Shown in pieces: positions 9,685-21,219 of a DNA stretch of 64,000 bases. Below the pieces are notes generated by a model, which worked only from the letters and a program-made list of their open reading frames with translations, searched no databases and had not been told where the DNA came from. Each line of letters begins with the position of its first letter. The first letter of the stretch is position 1. Position numbers and translations under genes: made by a program. Source of the stretch: Liolophura sinensis. Its lineage: Eukaryota; Mollusca; Polyplacophora; Chitonida; Chitonidae. Location of the stretch: assembly GCF_032854445.1 (NCBI RefSeq), contig NC_088303.1:12657501-12721500 (forward strand), read 5' to 3'.

Positions 9685-12430
9685 GGCTGTCTAAGACTGT
9701 CGACAACCCACTCGGCGGCTTATTTAGCTTTCCGGCACTGTGCAGGTCTGTCGACAGCCCACTTGTTCAGAACTGTCAACAGCCCAATGAGTGGTTTATT
9801 GACAGTCCTGGGCAGTCACAGACAGCTAAATAAGCCGTTCAGTGGACTGTCGACAGTCCTGGGCAGTCATGTACAGCTAAATGCGCCGCTCTTTGGGCTG
9901 TCGACAGTTCTCGACAGTCCCGGACAGCTAAATAAGCCGTTCGGTGGATTCTCGACAGTCCTGAACAGCTAAATAAACCGCTCATTGGGCTGTTGACAGT
10001 TCTGAACAAGTGGGCTGTCGACAGACCTGCACAGTCCCGGACAGCTAAATAAGCCGTTCGGTGGATTCTCGACAGTCCTGAACAGCTAAATAAACCACTC
10101 TTTGGGCTGTTGACAGTTCTGAACAAGTGGGCTGTCGACAGACCTGCACAGTTCCGGACAGCTAAATAAGCCGTTCGGTGGATTCTCGACAGTCCTGAAC
10201 AGCTAAATAAACCACTCTTTGGGCTGTTGACAGTTCTGAACAAGTGGGCTGTCGACAGACCTGCACAGTCCCGGACAGCTAAATAAGCCGTTCGGTGGAT
10301 TCTCGACAGTCCTGAACAGCTAAATAAACCACTCTTTGGGCTGTTGACAGTTCTGAACAAGTGGGCTGTCGACAGACCTGCACAGTTCCGGACAGCTAAA
10401 TAAGCCGTTCGGTGGATTCTCGACAGTCCTGAACAGCTAAATAAACCGCTCATTGGGCTGTTGACAGTTCTGAACAAGTGGATTGTCGACAGACCTGCAC
10501 AGTCCCGGAGAGCTAAATAAGCCGTTTAGTGGGCTGTCGACAGACCTGCACAGTCCCGGACAGCTAAATAAGCCGTTCGGTGGATTCTCGACAGTCCTGG
10601 ACAGCTAAATAAACCACTCTTTGGGCTGTCGACAGACCTGCACAGTCCCGGACAGCTAAATAAGCCGTTCGGTGGATTCTCGACAGTCCTGAACAGCTAA
10701 ATAAACCGCTCATTGGGCTGTTGACAGTTCTGAACAAGTGGATTGTCGACAGACCTGCACAGTCCCGGAGAGCTAAATAAGCCGTTTAGTGGGCTGTCGA
10801 CAGTCCTCGACAGTCCCGGACAGCTAAATAAGCCGATTAATGGGCTGTCGACAGTCCTCGACAGTCCCGGACAGCTAAATAAGCCGTTCGGTGGATTCTC
10901 GACAGTCCTGAACAGCTAAATAAACCGCTCATTGGGCTGTTGACAGTTCTGAACAAGTGGGCTGTCGACAGACCTGCACAGTCCCGGACAGCTAAATAAG
11001 CCGTTTAGTGGGCTGTCGACAGACCTGCACAGTCCCGGACAGCTAAATAAGCCGTTCGGTGGATTCTCGACAGTCCTGGACAGCTAAATAAACCGCTCAT
11101 TGGGCTGTTGACCGTTCTGAACAAGTGGGCTGTCGACAGACCTGCACAGTTCCGGACAACTAAATAAGCCGTTCGGTGGATTCTCGACAGTCCGGTCAAC
11201 AGCCCAATGAGCGGTTTATTTAGCTGTCCAGGACTGTCGAGAATCCACCGAACGGTTTATTTAGCTGTCCGGGACTGTCGACAGCCCACTGAGCCGCTAA
11301 ATTAGCTGTCCATGACTGCCCAGGACTGTCGACAGCCCACTGAGCGGCTCAATTAGCTGTCCATGACTGCCCAGGACTGTCGACAGCCCACTGAGCGGCT
11401 CAATTAGCTGTCCGGGACTGTCGAGGACTGTCGAAAGCCCACTGAGCGGCTCATTTAGCTGTCCATGACTGCCCAGGACCGTCGACAGCCCACTGAACGG
11501 CTTATTTAGCTGTCTGACTGCCCAGGACTGTCGACATCCCACTGAGCGGCTCAATTAGCTGTCCATGACTGTCCAGGACTGTCGACAGCCCACTGAGGGG
11601 CTCAATTAGCTGTCCGGGACTGTCGAGGACTGTCGAAAGCCCACTGAGCGGCTCATTTAGCTGTCCAGGACTGTTTAGGACTGTCGAGGGTCCACTGAAC
11701 GACTTATTTAACTGTCCAGAACTGTCGAGAGCCCAATGAACGGCGTATTTAGCTGTCCATGACTGCCCAGGACTGTCGACAACCCACTGAACGGCTTATT
11801 TAGCTGTCCTTGACTGCCCAGGAGTATCGACAGCCCACTGAACGGCTCATTTAGCTGTCTAGGACTGTCGACAGCCCACTGAACGGCTTATTTAGCTGTC
11901 CAGGACTGTCGAGAACCCACTGAACGGTTTATTTAGCTGTCCAGGGCTGTCGAGAACCCACTGAACGGTTTTTTTAGCTGTCCAGGACTGTTTAGGACTG
12001 TCGAGAGCCCACTAAACGGTTTATTTAGCTGTCTTAGACCAACCTGGACTGTCGAGAGTCCACTGAACGACTTATTTAACTGTCCAGAACTGTCGAGGGC
12101 CCACTGAATGAAGTGTACTTAGTTACGCACTACTTTATACTAAGTATGCTTCATGAAATCCGGTACCAGGACCGTCGAGGTCCCACTGAACCGCCATTTA
12201 ACTGTCGAGAACGGTCGAGGACTGTCGACAACCCACTGAACGGCTTATTTAGCTGTCTGGGACTGTTCAGGACTCTCGAAGCCCACTGAACGGCTTATTT
12301 AGCTGTCCAGGACTGCCCAGAACTGTCGACAGCCCACTAAACTGCTTATTTAGCTGTCTTAGACCAACCTGGACTGTCAAAGGTCCACTGAACGGCTTAT
12401 TTAGCTGTCCAGTGAGCCCAATGAGTGGTT
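9685..12430. repeat. GTCGAC-rich array of mixed orientation with 117-bp higher-order unit
   Basis: A 2.7 kb array in the Reeler/CUB intron between the exons at 14884 and 9144. The basic unit, about 39 bp, contains 'ggacagctaaataagccg' and a GTCGACAG core. In the middle block three subunits make a 117-bp higher-order repeat (for example starts at about 10012, 10129, 10246 and 10363). Orientation flips: inverted at about 9685-9800, direct at about 9800-11190, inverted again at about 11190-12430. Long open frames here are artefacts of stop-free units. Confidence 0.9.
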
Positions 12431-13956
12431 TAAGGTGATGTAATGTTAGGACCTGAAGGTTCAGATCAGAAAAATTAAAGTCCAATTCATACTAGACATA
12501 ATAACGACAATTAGTTCTGTATTTAACCTCCGATGTGTGTCGGCTTTAATTTGGAAAATGATTTAAGAGTTTACAGAAGCACTCCATCACGCTATGCATA
12601 ATTAAAATAACACCGACGGTCTAACATGAGACACCTGATGAATATGGTTGTTTTTTGGGTTTTTTTTTTCGTTTACTTACCTAATACTTTGCATATTTCA
12701 CGTGTAATGCGATAATAGGTCCCTTCGTCGTCAACATATTTCACGCTATCAGGCAGAAATGAAAAAAAAAAACACACTATTAATATATTATATACATGTT
12801 TTCTCATAAAATAGTTCATACAAATTAGTTACGTAAAAGTAGCTTGTTGGGCCGTCCTGTCGTGAACAGCAGCTGGAATTAGTACTCGTTCTGCCCGTTG
12901 GGCACAGATGGCATTTACTGAATTACTTTCAATTTGTAAACACGTTTATCAACTATCTCCATATCACTTCTGTCTAGCAGGGTGTGGCCATTAGCAGCCA
13001 ATAGCAAAAGAGTTTTATCATTACCATAAACGTTTTAAGTATTTGTACACTTTTCTAGCAATGCAACTTATATTTTCACGAAGTAGTTACTCGAGATATA
13101 TTAAATTGGGCTGGCTATTTCCAGTAATCCCTACTTGTTGGCTGACTGCATGTAATGGAGCGCATTTTGCCCTTGATGTTTTGCACATTCCTTAGAGATC
13201 CAAAGTACATATGATACGTAATTAAGGTTGGGGTGAACTGGAGCCGCAGGGAGTATATCTCGGAACAGAATGGAAATTTATTTGCCAATCAAAGAATGGA
13301 GGTACTGCCTTACCACCTTACTTCAGCTATAAAAATACCACGTTTAGAAATCTAAGGTTTAGGTCGACTAAAAGTGCTTTTACCTTCGTGGGCATGTTTT
13401 GTAAGTTATCTCCTCTGTTGTCCTCATGTATGGACACAAACATAGCCTTGAGCAGAAGATGAAATAAATATGCTTTACTTATTTCACCTGTGAGCTGTAT
13501 TAAAAAGCACCTTGTGTGTTTATTTTACTGAGAAACGAAAATGTCAATTACTCGTACGTAAACATGATTCCGCAGCAACACATCATTCTGTTTAGATGAA
13601 AGACTATTAGAGTACATTGTGTGAAGTAGAAATGATAGAAATAATGCACGAGCTTAACAGTTTGTTGATGAAGCCGCGTAAAGCCTGCACTAAATCTAGC
13701 CTACCAAGACCATTGCCTGTTGGTGTCCCATGTTACGGGGCAGAGCTTCAGGTCGTGCCAGTGTGCATGGGAGATACTGGAGACTTTGAAGCAAGGATTT
13801 CAGTCTGTGTAAACATTGTAAGAATACGTCAGATAAATCATGGTGAACAAGGGAACACACAGTCTTGATTTGTCTGGTATTTTATACAGCACAGCATAAT
13901 GTATTACACCTTTTTAACAGTGGTCTGATTTTTGTGCAATCGTGTTACAGACAATC
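12431..13956. other. Intronic DNA, no supported exon
   Basis: Part of the intron between the Reeler exon (14884) and the CUB1 exon (9144). A 65-bp exon-like stretch at 12681-12745 (minus) and an 83-codon plus-strand ORF at 13617-13868 were considered and not accepted. A-T rich with short homopolymers. Confidence 0.5.
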
Positions 13957-14082
13957 GGGGTTCAGTTTCACAAAGCGGCGTAAAACATTTTTTATCGTAT
14001 ATTTGTCTTTTTATTACCGTACCATTGTCCTATATGTGTGATTATCGTACGTGTACAACATCTTTGTGAAACTGAGCCCAGG
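13957..14082. mobile_element. Small inverted-repeat element (MITE-like)
   Basis: The ends are inverted copies: 'ttcagtttcacaaag' at 13961-13975 and its near reverse complement 'ctttgtgaaactgagccc' at 14062-14079, about 125 bp apart, with an A-T rich centre. This looks like a short non-autonomous DNA element. No target duplication was confirmed. Confidence 0.6.
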
Positions 14083-14329
14083 TGTATGACAAATTCTCGC
14101 GACTTCAGTCACGATTTAAAACCGGGAGGGGGAGCTGAGCCTGTTCCCTGGTGAAGAGCTAGTTGACTTCCGACAAAAGTGAACACCCTGTCTACCAGCG
14201 AGGAACCAGCAAACAAAGAAAATGCACCTCACGTCTTTAAAGACTTTATGTTTTCTGTGTTATTGATCACATCATATATTATTGTTCCAACAATTTTTCG
14301 TGCTGGACATCTTAGCCAGCATCACAGAG

Positions 14330-14478
14330 CAGTCAATAACTTTACACATCATGTCGTAGCAGGATGGTTGTTGGTTTCCACCAGGGCCCTGTCCTGTTTC
14401 CTTTCTCCATAATGCTGGCCGCCGTCGTATAACTGAAATATTCTTGCGTAAAACACCAATCAAATAAATAAATAAAAC
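14330..14478 (+). mobile_element. SINE fragment, family 1
   Basis: Contains 'gcaggatggttgttggtttc', 'gccctgtcctgtttcc', 'atgctggccgccgtcgtata', 'caccaatcaaataaataaat' and a short A-rich end. One of the better-preserved 3' ends in the window. It lies antisense in the intron downstream of the Reeler exon. Confidence 0.75.
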
Positions 14479-14883
14479 ATATCAATTGTCATTTATTACT
14501 GTTTATGGTTGTAACGGCTTTTGTATAATTATTTATGTCTCATACCCATGTGTAAGCAGCCATTCTGGCGAAATAAACGAAACTTAAAATTATCGGCATT
14601 CAAGCGGAGCTACAAAAGTTTAAAACCACGGTAGTTTGCTTTAGTAACACAAAAATGAAATCTATAACATACAACGGCGACCATTATGAACTGGATATAG
14701 GAAAGTCGTGCAAAGGTTATGGGTGAATTTTAAAAACAAACAATAAATATAAAAACTTTTGCCCATCACATGGTGTTGTGCCTATTGAGATAGCATTGAG
14801 ATATATAGTGAAGCTGATATCATCTCACAACATTTTACCAGAGAGCCATTTTACCATTTCATCATACCCTAACCATAGTTTAC

Positions 14884-15123
14884 CAGAGACGGACACCCAC
14901 CTAAAATTAACACATAAGTCTTCTGTATCCGTTTTGGGGGCTTCCCATTTGAACTGAAGGGGTGATACGCTTCCAGATACATTTTTTAGTTTGGGTCTGC
15001 TGTTTTTCCTGCACACATCCTCAAGCACCGGATATAGGCGAGTACTATGGTTGTCTGTTACAAGTGCCCGGATGTGGATTGCCCGTACCAGTCCAGAACC
15101 AATGACGTCACACACAAGGGAAA
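14884..15123 (-). CDS. Reeler/CUB/lectin gene exon 2: main part of the Reeler domain
   Basis: The exon follows a TTTTTCTTCGTAG acceptor and ends at TCTG|GTAAAC. Both borders are phase 1, so it is a symmetrical module that fits between the exons at 17884 and 9144. It encodes residues 75-153. With the end of exon 1 it reads FIPGGLYN-V-SLVCDVIGSG, then HIRALV, VLEDVCRK, SPLQFKWEAP and CVNFRWVSVSG. The order 'PG.xY-V-S', 'C', 'F.W.AP' and 'CVNF' matches the Reeler domain as found at the N terminus of reelin; this was recognised by eye. Reeler domains are extracellular and occur in reelin, spondins and insect immune proteins. The downstream part of the frame past the donor (to 14825) is not supported as coding. 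Confidence 0.72.
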
Positions 15124-17369
15124 CTACGAAGAAAAAGATGTTTTGACAATGAGAAAGCATCTAGTTTTGTTTGACAGGCTCAAAGTCCTGTGCATATATC
15201 TGTATATGGACATGTATATCATATAGTAGTAATCAGCTTCCCTTAACACGTGTAAATTCCACATCAATGTCTATCGACTCGGCACAAGGTGATCATGGCT
15301 TACAGAACAGATACATCTGTTTTTCATGGCAAAAAGTGACTGACTCTGAATCATAGAGTCATTGCATGATTATTGTCAGGTTGTTCAAGAACAGAGAATT
15401 CCGTCTGACCTACAGCTTAATGCAGTCTGCACGAACAAGATAGGCCTAAAGTGCAAACATAGTTTCTTTCTGTGCTCGGGGTATGAACTGAAAACGACGC
15501 TAAATTACAAGCAAGCAAAGACAAGAGTTCAAGGTGTCGCCTTGGCAATGTTTGAGTGCATAATGGTTTATTAAAGGAAACAATCAATAGTAATAATAAC
15601 ATATAACCGAAAATTGTCCGCATCAAAGCGGCAATCAGCGTGAATTTTGTTTCGAATTTACGGTTTTGCTTGGACTTAATCATGAACACATGTATATGTT
15701 TTGATATGTGGTACAAAGATAGGTCTCGGACAACGCCTAGCTGTGTAAATATGGTAATACTGGGATATCTCTCCATAAACCAATGATATTGTCGAATACA
15801 TGACCTCAGGCCAAATCGTTTTATGTTTCCACTTTTCTAGGTTTTTTCTCTTTGCGTACTTTGGGTCGGATTTGTCCCTGCAGGCCTATCACATCTAATT
15901 AATATCATGACGCAGAGCTGCATGCTGCCGCCATTTGTAATGTTAGCAGTGGACTGTCGCACCATTCAACCGATAACAAATGCCTGGTAGCGTAACGAAC
16001 ACAGCCGTATTTTACTGTCAGCGGCGCCAATATGAGCAATAAGGGTAAATAAATACTTTGGTTTGCCTCGTAAATATTTGGACACCTCGCCCAGAAAGGA
16101 GAGGTTTGGCTCTTTCACAATGAATGGCGGCAATCTGATGGAACAAAGGCGACAAGTGAAAGTCCCATAAGCTGCGGTAAGTGATTATCAACAGTAGTGC
16201 TTGTTAAACTGCAAGTACCGCAGGGCTTTGGAGGGTGGATTTGGCGGTGAAGGATGCCAGTCAATAACGCCAGGCCCAAGCGCTAGGTGGCAGTGCAAAG
16301 TTATAGATATGGATTACCGGGACCAATACCCATGCTGGGGTTCGACCAGATGAAAGGGATCGCGGAGGGCACTCATTAAAGTAAACATAAAGTCGGGCAC
16401 TAAAACTGAATTAATTAATAAAATACTATTCCAGAAATGTTCTAAAAATATTTTTAAAAATTCTCCACCGCTTATCAACAAAATAAATAGCGAACAATAC
16501 CTAGTCACTCATTTGGTGACGCCATTTTGGCATGCTGTAACTATCTTAAGTGATACAAACCCTAGGAGCAACGAGAAAATACAAATAAAAAATGCCTGAT
16601 ACCCAACCAAAGAGTATCAGCTCTGTTCTGTGTTCAGGGGCCAATGCTTCTTTTAGGTTTGTGCTCGGTCAGGGCGATGTTCGTGGACACAATTGTCGTG
16701 TTTCAGCGGTCCTGTTCCTCCTCATCCTGCATGGGTGTAAGCATTTGGCCTGACTGGCTGTACCGACTTCAGGCATAGCAGGACGTTCTGACTGATAACA
16801 GTCTCTTTCATTTTGGGGAGATATTTTCGTAATAAATCTGACTTTGTTGAGGAAAAATAATGCCAAGCCTGAGAAGTTACTACAGTAACCAGCTAAACAT
16901 GTACACATTGTGAGCCGTCCTTAGTTACCTGCTCACAATGCGTCGTCCAAAATGTATGTATGAGTTCAACACTTAATCTAACCGCAAAATCCAGTTTATT
17001 ACATGGATATCTGTCTATTCACTATAAGAAACCACACTGACAAATCGAGAGCTAATATGTTTTTTGACGTGACGCTTACAGCGCTTGTGCCAAGTTCATA
17101 AGGGCTTCGACAACATGGCTACAGGTAATGAATTGTCCGTCTGTGCCACATTCCCGGTCTTGAACTTCATCTTCTCAAAGAGTCTAATTCATTGGTCTCG
17201 AAACTGCCAGTATTTTTAGCTGCAAGGTTACAGCAGCTTGCCACGGTGTATGGTTGGGAAAAATCTTCTCGACACCAAAGAACACATTTGAAGGGCAAAT
17301 GTTGAAATGCCTTTGAGTCTCTTAAGTATTGGTAAACCGGTATCTGTAGTCCATTATCTGTAGGCCGTT
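15124..17369. other. Intron of the Reeler/CUB gene, no exon seen
   Basis: The intron lies between the Reeler exon (15123) and the signal-peptide exon (17884). Open frames at 15362-15776, 16314-16508 and 16669-16908 lack splice sites, domains or coding-like composition. Nothing else stands out before the 27-bp array. Confidence 0.5.
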
Positions 17370-17877
17370 ATAATCTACACTGTGTTAACGCTGTGATCCA
17401 CAGATAATGCCTTACCGCTATAATCCACAGACAGTGCCTTAACGTTATAATCTACAGATAGTGCCTTATCTTTATAATCTACACATAGTCTCTTAACGTT
17501 ATAATCTACAGATAGTGCCTTAACGTTATAATCTACAGATAGTGCCTTAACGTTATAATCTACAGACAGTGCCTTATCTTTATAATCTACAGACAGTGCC
17601 TTACCATTATAATCTACAGACAGTGCCTTACCGTTGTAATCTACAGACAGTGCCTTGTCGTTATAATCTACAGATAGTGCCTTATCTTTATAATCTACAC
17701 ATAGTCTCTTACTCTGTAGACCGTTATAATCTACACACAGTGCCCTACTGTTATAATCTACAGATAGTGTATTACCGTTATAATCTACTGACAGTGCCTT
17801 ATCGTTATAGCCTACAGACAGTGCTTTATCATTATAGTCTACAGACCGTGCCTTACCTTTATAATCTACAGATAGCG
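17370..17877 (-). repeat. 27-bp minisatellite carrying copies of the exon 1 splice donor
   Basis: About 19 units, read on the minus strand as GGTAAGGCACTGTCTGTAGA plus TTATAA-type endings. The array starts directly at the exon 1 donor of the Reeler/CUB gene. The unit is a multiple of three and stop-free, so the exon 1 frame continues about 170 codons as a 9-residue repeat (GKALSVDYN) before a stop near 17375. Exact in-frame GGTAAGG donor motifs occur at the exon 1 border and again in units whose donors lie at 17856, 17631, 17604 and 17415, all in phase 1. Whether any of these is used is unknown. Confidence 0.88.
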
Positions 17878-17883
17878 CCTTAC

Positions 17884-18103
17884 CGTTATATAGCCCACCA
17901 GGTATGAATTCCGTCACTAGCCCTAGATGCCTGTTGCTGAAGGAAAAACTACAGTTGCCCGGTGTAAACTCTGCGGTTTCCCTAAAAAGAGCCTCCTCGT
18001 CTCCACAATACAGGTCTGTCCGTCCCAAAGGAACCATCGAGGTGATCAACGTGACAACGATCAAAGCTGGACAGAAGCCAGAATTCTGGGCAGGACTATT
18101 CAT
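17884..18103 (-). CDS. Reeler/CUB/lectin gene exon 1: signal peptide and start of Reeler domain
   Basis: The ATG at 18103 has A at -3. The first 30 residues form a plausible secretion signal: a short polar start, a hydrophobic core FCPALIVVTLITSMVPL, then a polar stretch (GRTDLY) with cleavage somewhere near residues 25-32. The mature chain opens with cysteines at 33 and 51 and reaches FIPGGLYN at 66-73, the first strand of the Reeler domain. The donor AACG|GTAAGG is at 17883; phase 1 fits the exon at 15123 and gives Val74. The exon therefore starts a five-exon, at least 579-residue secreted protein. Transcription start and promoter are not visible. The frame also runs on into the 27-bp array, so an unspliced or alternatively spliced form is possible. 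Confidence 0.72.
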
Positions 18104-20624
18104 CCTGTCCCCAGGGAATCACCTGTGATGTCCGCTGTCGGGCTTCCGGTCTGCTTGACTCAACATGCTGGTGTCAGATCCGGTTAAGAAAGGCCTGGTA
18201 AGAGGGAAGATAAAGAAGCCATAGTCACAGGAATATACTGTACAGAGCAGTGGCAGGAAAATATCTGAAAACATAAAATAGGAAAAATGACCACAAACAA
18301 AACTACAAAGCAATACCGCAGACAATGCTGTGACGTTTAAAACGTTTCAATGTTTGGAGAGTCCATCACAGACGATGGCTGATACATTATTATCACAAAA
18401 GAATGTTCTCATGTGAAATTTGGAATGGTGGATTCTGTTCTGTTTTCACCACTAAGTAAAGGTAACAGAGAAGACGGGTTGATAACCAAGCTATACTGTC
18501 ACCGACCAGACGGACGATCTGTCCACAATAAATCCTGACTGCGCTGTGTACCCGCGGGATGTGTACCTCATCATGGAGACAGTTCCGCCCTAATCGCCAC
18601 TTAATTACACGCGTATTTGTTGTAGTTATGCTTCCTTTTGACACCAGTTCAATAACCAAGTGGACAAACAAGAATTATTTACAACCCATACTCTGGGCCT
18701 TTGAACAGAATCACTTGGAGTTTAGCGACAAATCGGCCCTAATGGCGCGTATTAGATGGCTGGTCCTAGTTTTCTCTCTGATGATGAAAACGCAAAGCAC
18801 TCATATAAATACTCATTCTTTTATCTTAATGAAATTTATTGTGCAAATTATATCAGATGCCATCAAATTCAAGAAAATATGATGGCAAAAAATTCCATGA
18901 AAGTACAAGGCTTAAAAATATTTATTATATGCCTATATAAATGGATAAATGATACAGTACACCCAAGTCATATGGAATTCACATATGATTTCGGTAATTA
19001 AAATATTGACAAGAGATCGGACATGCTTTACAGGCGCCAAGGCACCAAGTATTGATAAACCAGTCGCTATATACCACTATTAACAGAAATCTGTTCGCAG
19101 GAGAATAGCGAGTGTATACGTGCACCATTTGACAAGTCAGATGTCACTAAGTTAACCCTAATGATGCACAGATTAGATATTTGTCTGTTATACCAGTATG
19201 ACCGCTCTGCTAAGGTTCAGATACATAATTACTGAGAATTAATGGGGTAGGCAGGCAGTGTTAGCATTAATGAGAAGTAGAACAAAGCCTTATCACAACG
19301 GGAATTTTGTTTAAACATGTCCATCTTCACGCGATAGAAATGGTGAAAAGTGCCGTATTCGAGATTTCGCTAGACACTTACTGTAGATTGAACGAATAAT
19401 GGATCAGTGCCAACTAACTGAAGGGCACAAACTCATTTACGATTCTTGGCTCCATAGCCTTGATGGAGACATAAGGACGGTTCATTTTCAAACGAAATCC
19501 TCTCACGAACTTGAAGGCCGTCTCATACGTGCATCAAATCAATAAATCGGTCAATAAATCGATCAATAAATTAATCCATAAATCATAAATAAAATGGGAA
19601 GATCAATCATAATCACTCCCTTCTGATATCTTTTCTCCTGATTAACAGAGTAACACATCTAAACGCATATTACGCCTCCTTATTTGAATAAGCAGCTGTG
19701 TTGACGGTCGTATTGTAGGTTGGCGGTTGCAGTGATGGTTGGGTTGACGGTATATCTTGTATAGTCACTGGCAACTTTGATGACACCACGCTTGGGTTTA
19801 CTATCGCTCAATGCGTACTGCTCCGTCAAACTGCCTTGTTATCTTTATTCAACATGGCTCTAACCGACGACATATAGAATAGTAAATTGTCTCGGGTTTG
19901 AACAATTATCACAATAAAACCTTAGACCTCACTCAAAGATGATACAGTAACCGGTTGTTCTATAGACAAACGCCCGAGTAATTTTCCGGTTCACTTCTAT
20001 AGACGGCGGGTGCGTGTGAAGCCTGGGTATACCCCCGGAACGTCAACCGCCATCAACATCTTCTGTGGGACTCAAAGCACGTCATTAACTATCAACATCT
20101 TTTGTGTGATTCAAAGCAACAGCTGACAGTGATCTTCCTCACCCAGAGTACATCAAAGAAGCCAGTTGCCTGCAATCTCTCCTCGTTAAAGGAGACCACT
20201 TCACCAAAAGGCAGTCAACTCAGATGGCGCACGGATTCACACACGGATCAGGGCATGCCAAACAACAGGTGAAGTAGTTTACATCTACTGGACATTTTCC
20301 CCCGGATTTTATTGCCTTTGTTTATGACAGTGTCGTGCTATAGATCAGAATTGCAGTCAATGCCTACAAAGGTTAAACAATTTGCCTGCTTTGTGTTGTT
20401 GCGAATGATGCTAAAAACATCTCGTAGGACAAACGCTGTACCACCAACACCCGGTCAATCCCGGAAGCAATTCTTCCCCAATAACTGACCAATATGAAAA
20501 CAGGACGGGGCATGGTACCACGAGCTATACAACAAAGCTTAGTCAAAGGTCAGTGTTATCTCTACTTCATAGTCTACGATGTTCAATTTGAAACACATTT
20601 GTCCTGCAATCACGAAGGGACTTT
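18104..20624. other. Upstream region of the Reeler/CUB gene, no gene seen
   Basis: Probably contains the promoter and 5' untranslated region of the minus-strand gene, but no TATA box or initiator at a convincing place could be assigned. Open frames of 60-107 codons on both strands (for example 18393-18671, 18559-18882) show no domain and overlap each other. Confidence 0.45.
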
Positions 20625-20765
20625 AAAAATGGCACCTCTTGCTGCCGTGCTTAGGGCTTAGGAAATATGACTGGTTGGCCAGGTGTCAGTATAATGTGAC
20701 TGGGTGAGGTGTGATGTCTGGTGTCTTCAGAGTGATACTTTCGTGGATAGATAGCACTTGAATAG
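20625..20765 (+). mobile_element. SINE fragment, family 2
   Basis: Contains 'gactggttggccaggtgtca' followed by 'gtataatgtgactgggtgag', the core of the second SINE family, also seen at 24690 (plus) and at 45505 and 59690 (minus). Head and tail are truncated. Confidence 0.65.
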
Positions 20766-21219
20766 GTTAATGATATTCAGTAAGTAGCTGATGCTTTATA
20801 CTTTTTTCTATTTTCGTTGATTTCACTCGTTCTAAACTAAATTGATTGGGTAATGAGCTCGTGATCTGCGAATGAACAGAAATCTCCTTGCATGAGTTTA
20901 ACGTTTGTTCCCACCACAAAAATCTGGTAGATATATCATGACGACGATCATCCAAACAGATCAATTTCTACAAAACCTCAGGCATCCACACTTAAGTGGA
21001 GTGATCAGACATGTACATCTTATACATTCGTGTGGGATCAGGTACACAGATCTAAGTATGTCTATACCGACACGTTTTCATCTCTGCGGTAATTTTGGAA
21101 TTTCAGGTATAAAGACCGCGCGTGGCAATAGAAACATGATAGCCCATTGCCCAAACCAAACAATCATCGTCAGTTGAAATCTTCAGAACTCATTCTGTGC
21201 CTGAATCAAGCGAAATCAA

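Noticed and set aside
9839-11554. 212-codon and smaller frames in the GTCGAC array
   Set aside because: They repeat the satellite in its open frame; the array is intronic in a supported gene on the minus strand.
12681-12745. Exon-like minus-strand stretch with acceptor CTGCCTGATAG and donor TTAG|GTAAGT, reading VKYVDDEGTYYRITREICKVL
   Set aside because: Its 65 bases are not a multiple of three and need a phase 2 predecessor. The Reeler exon ends in phase 1, and in that phase the stretch begins with a stop. The exons on either side join cleanly without it.
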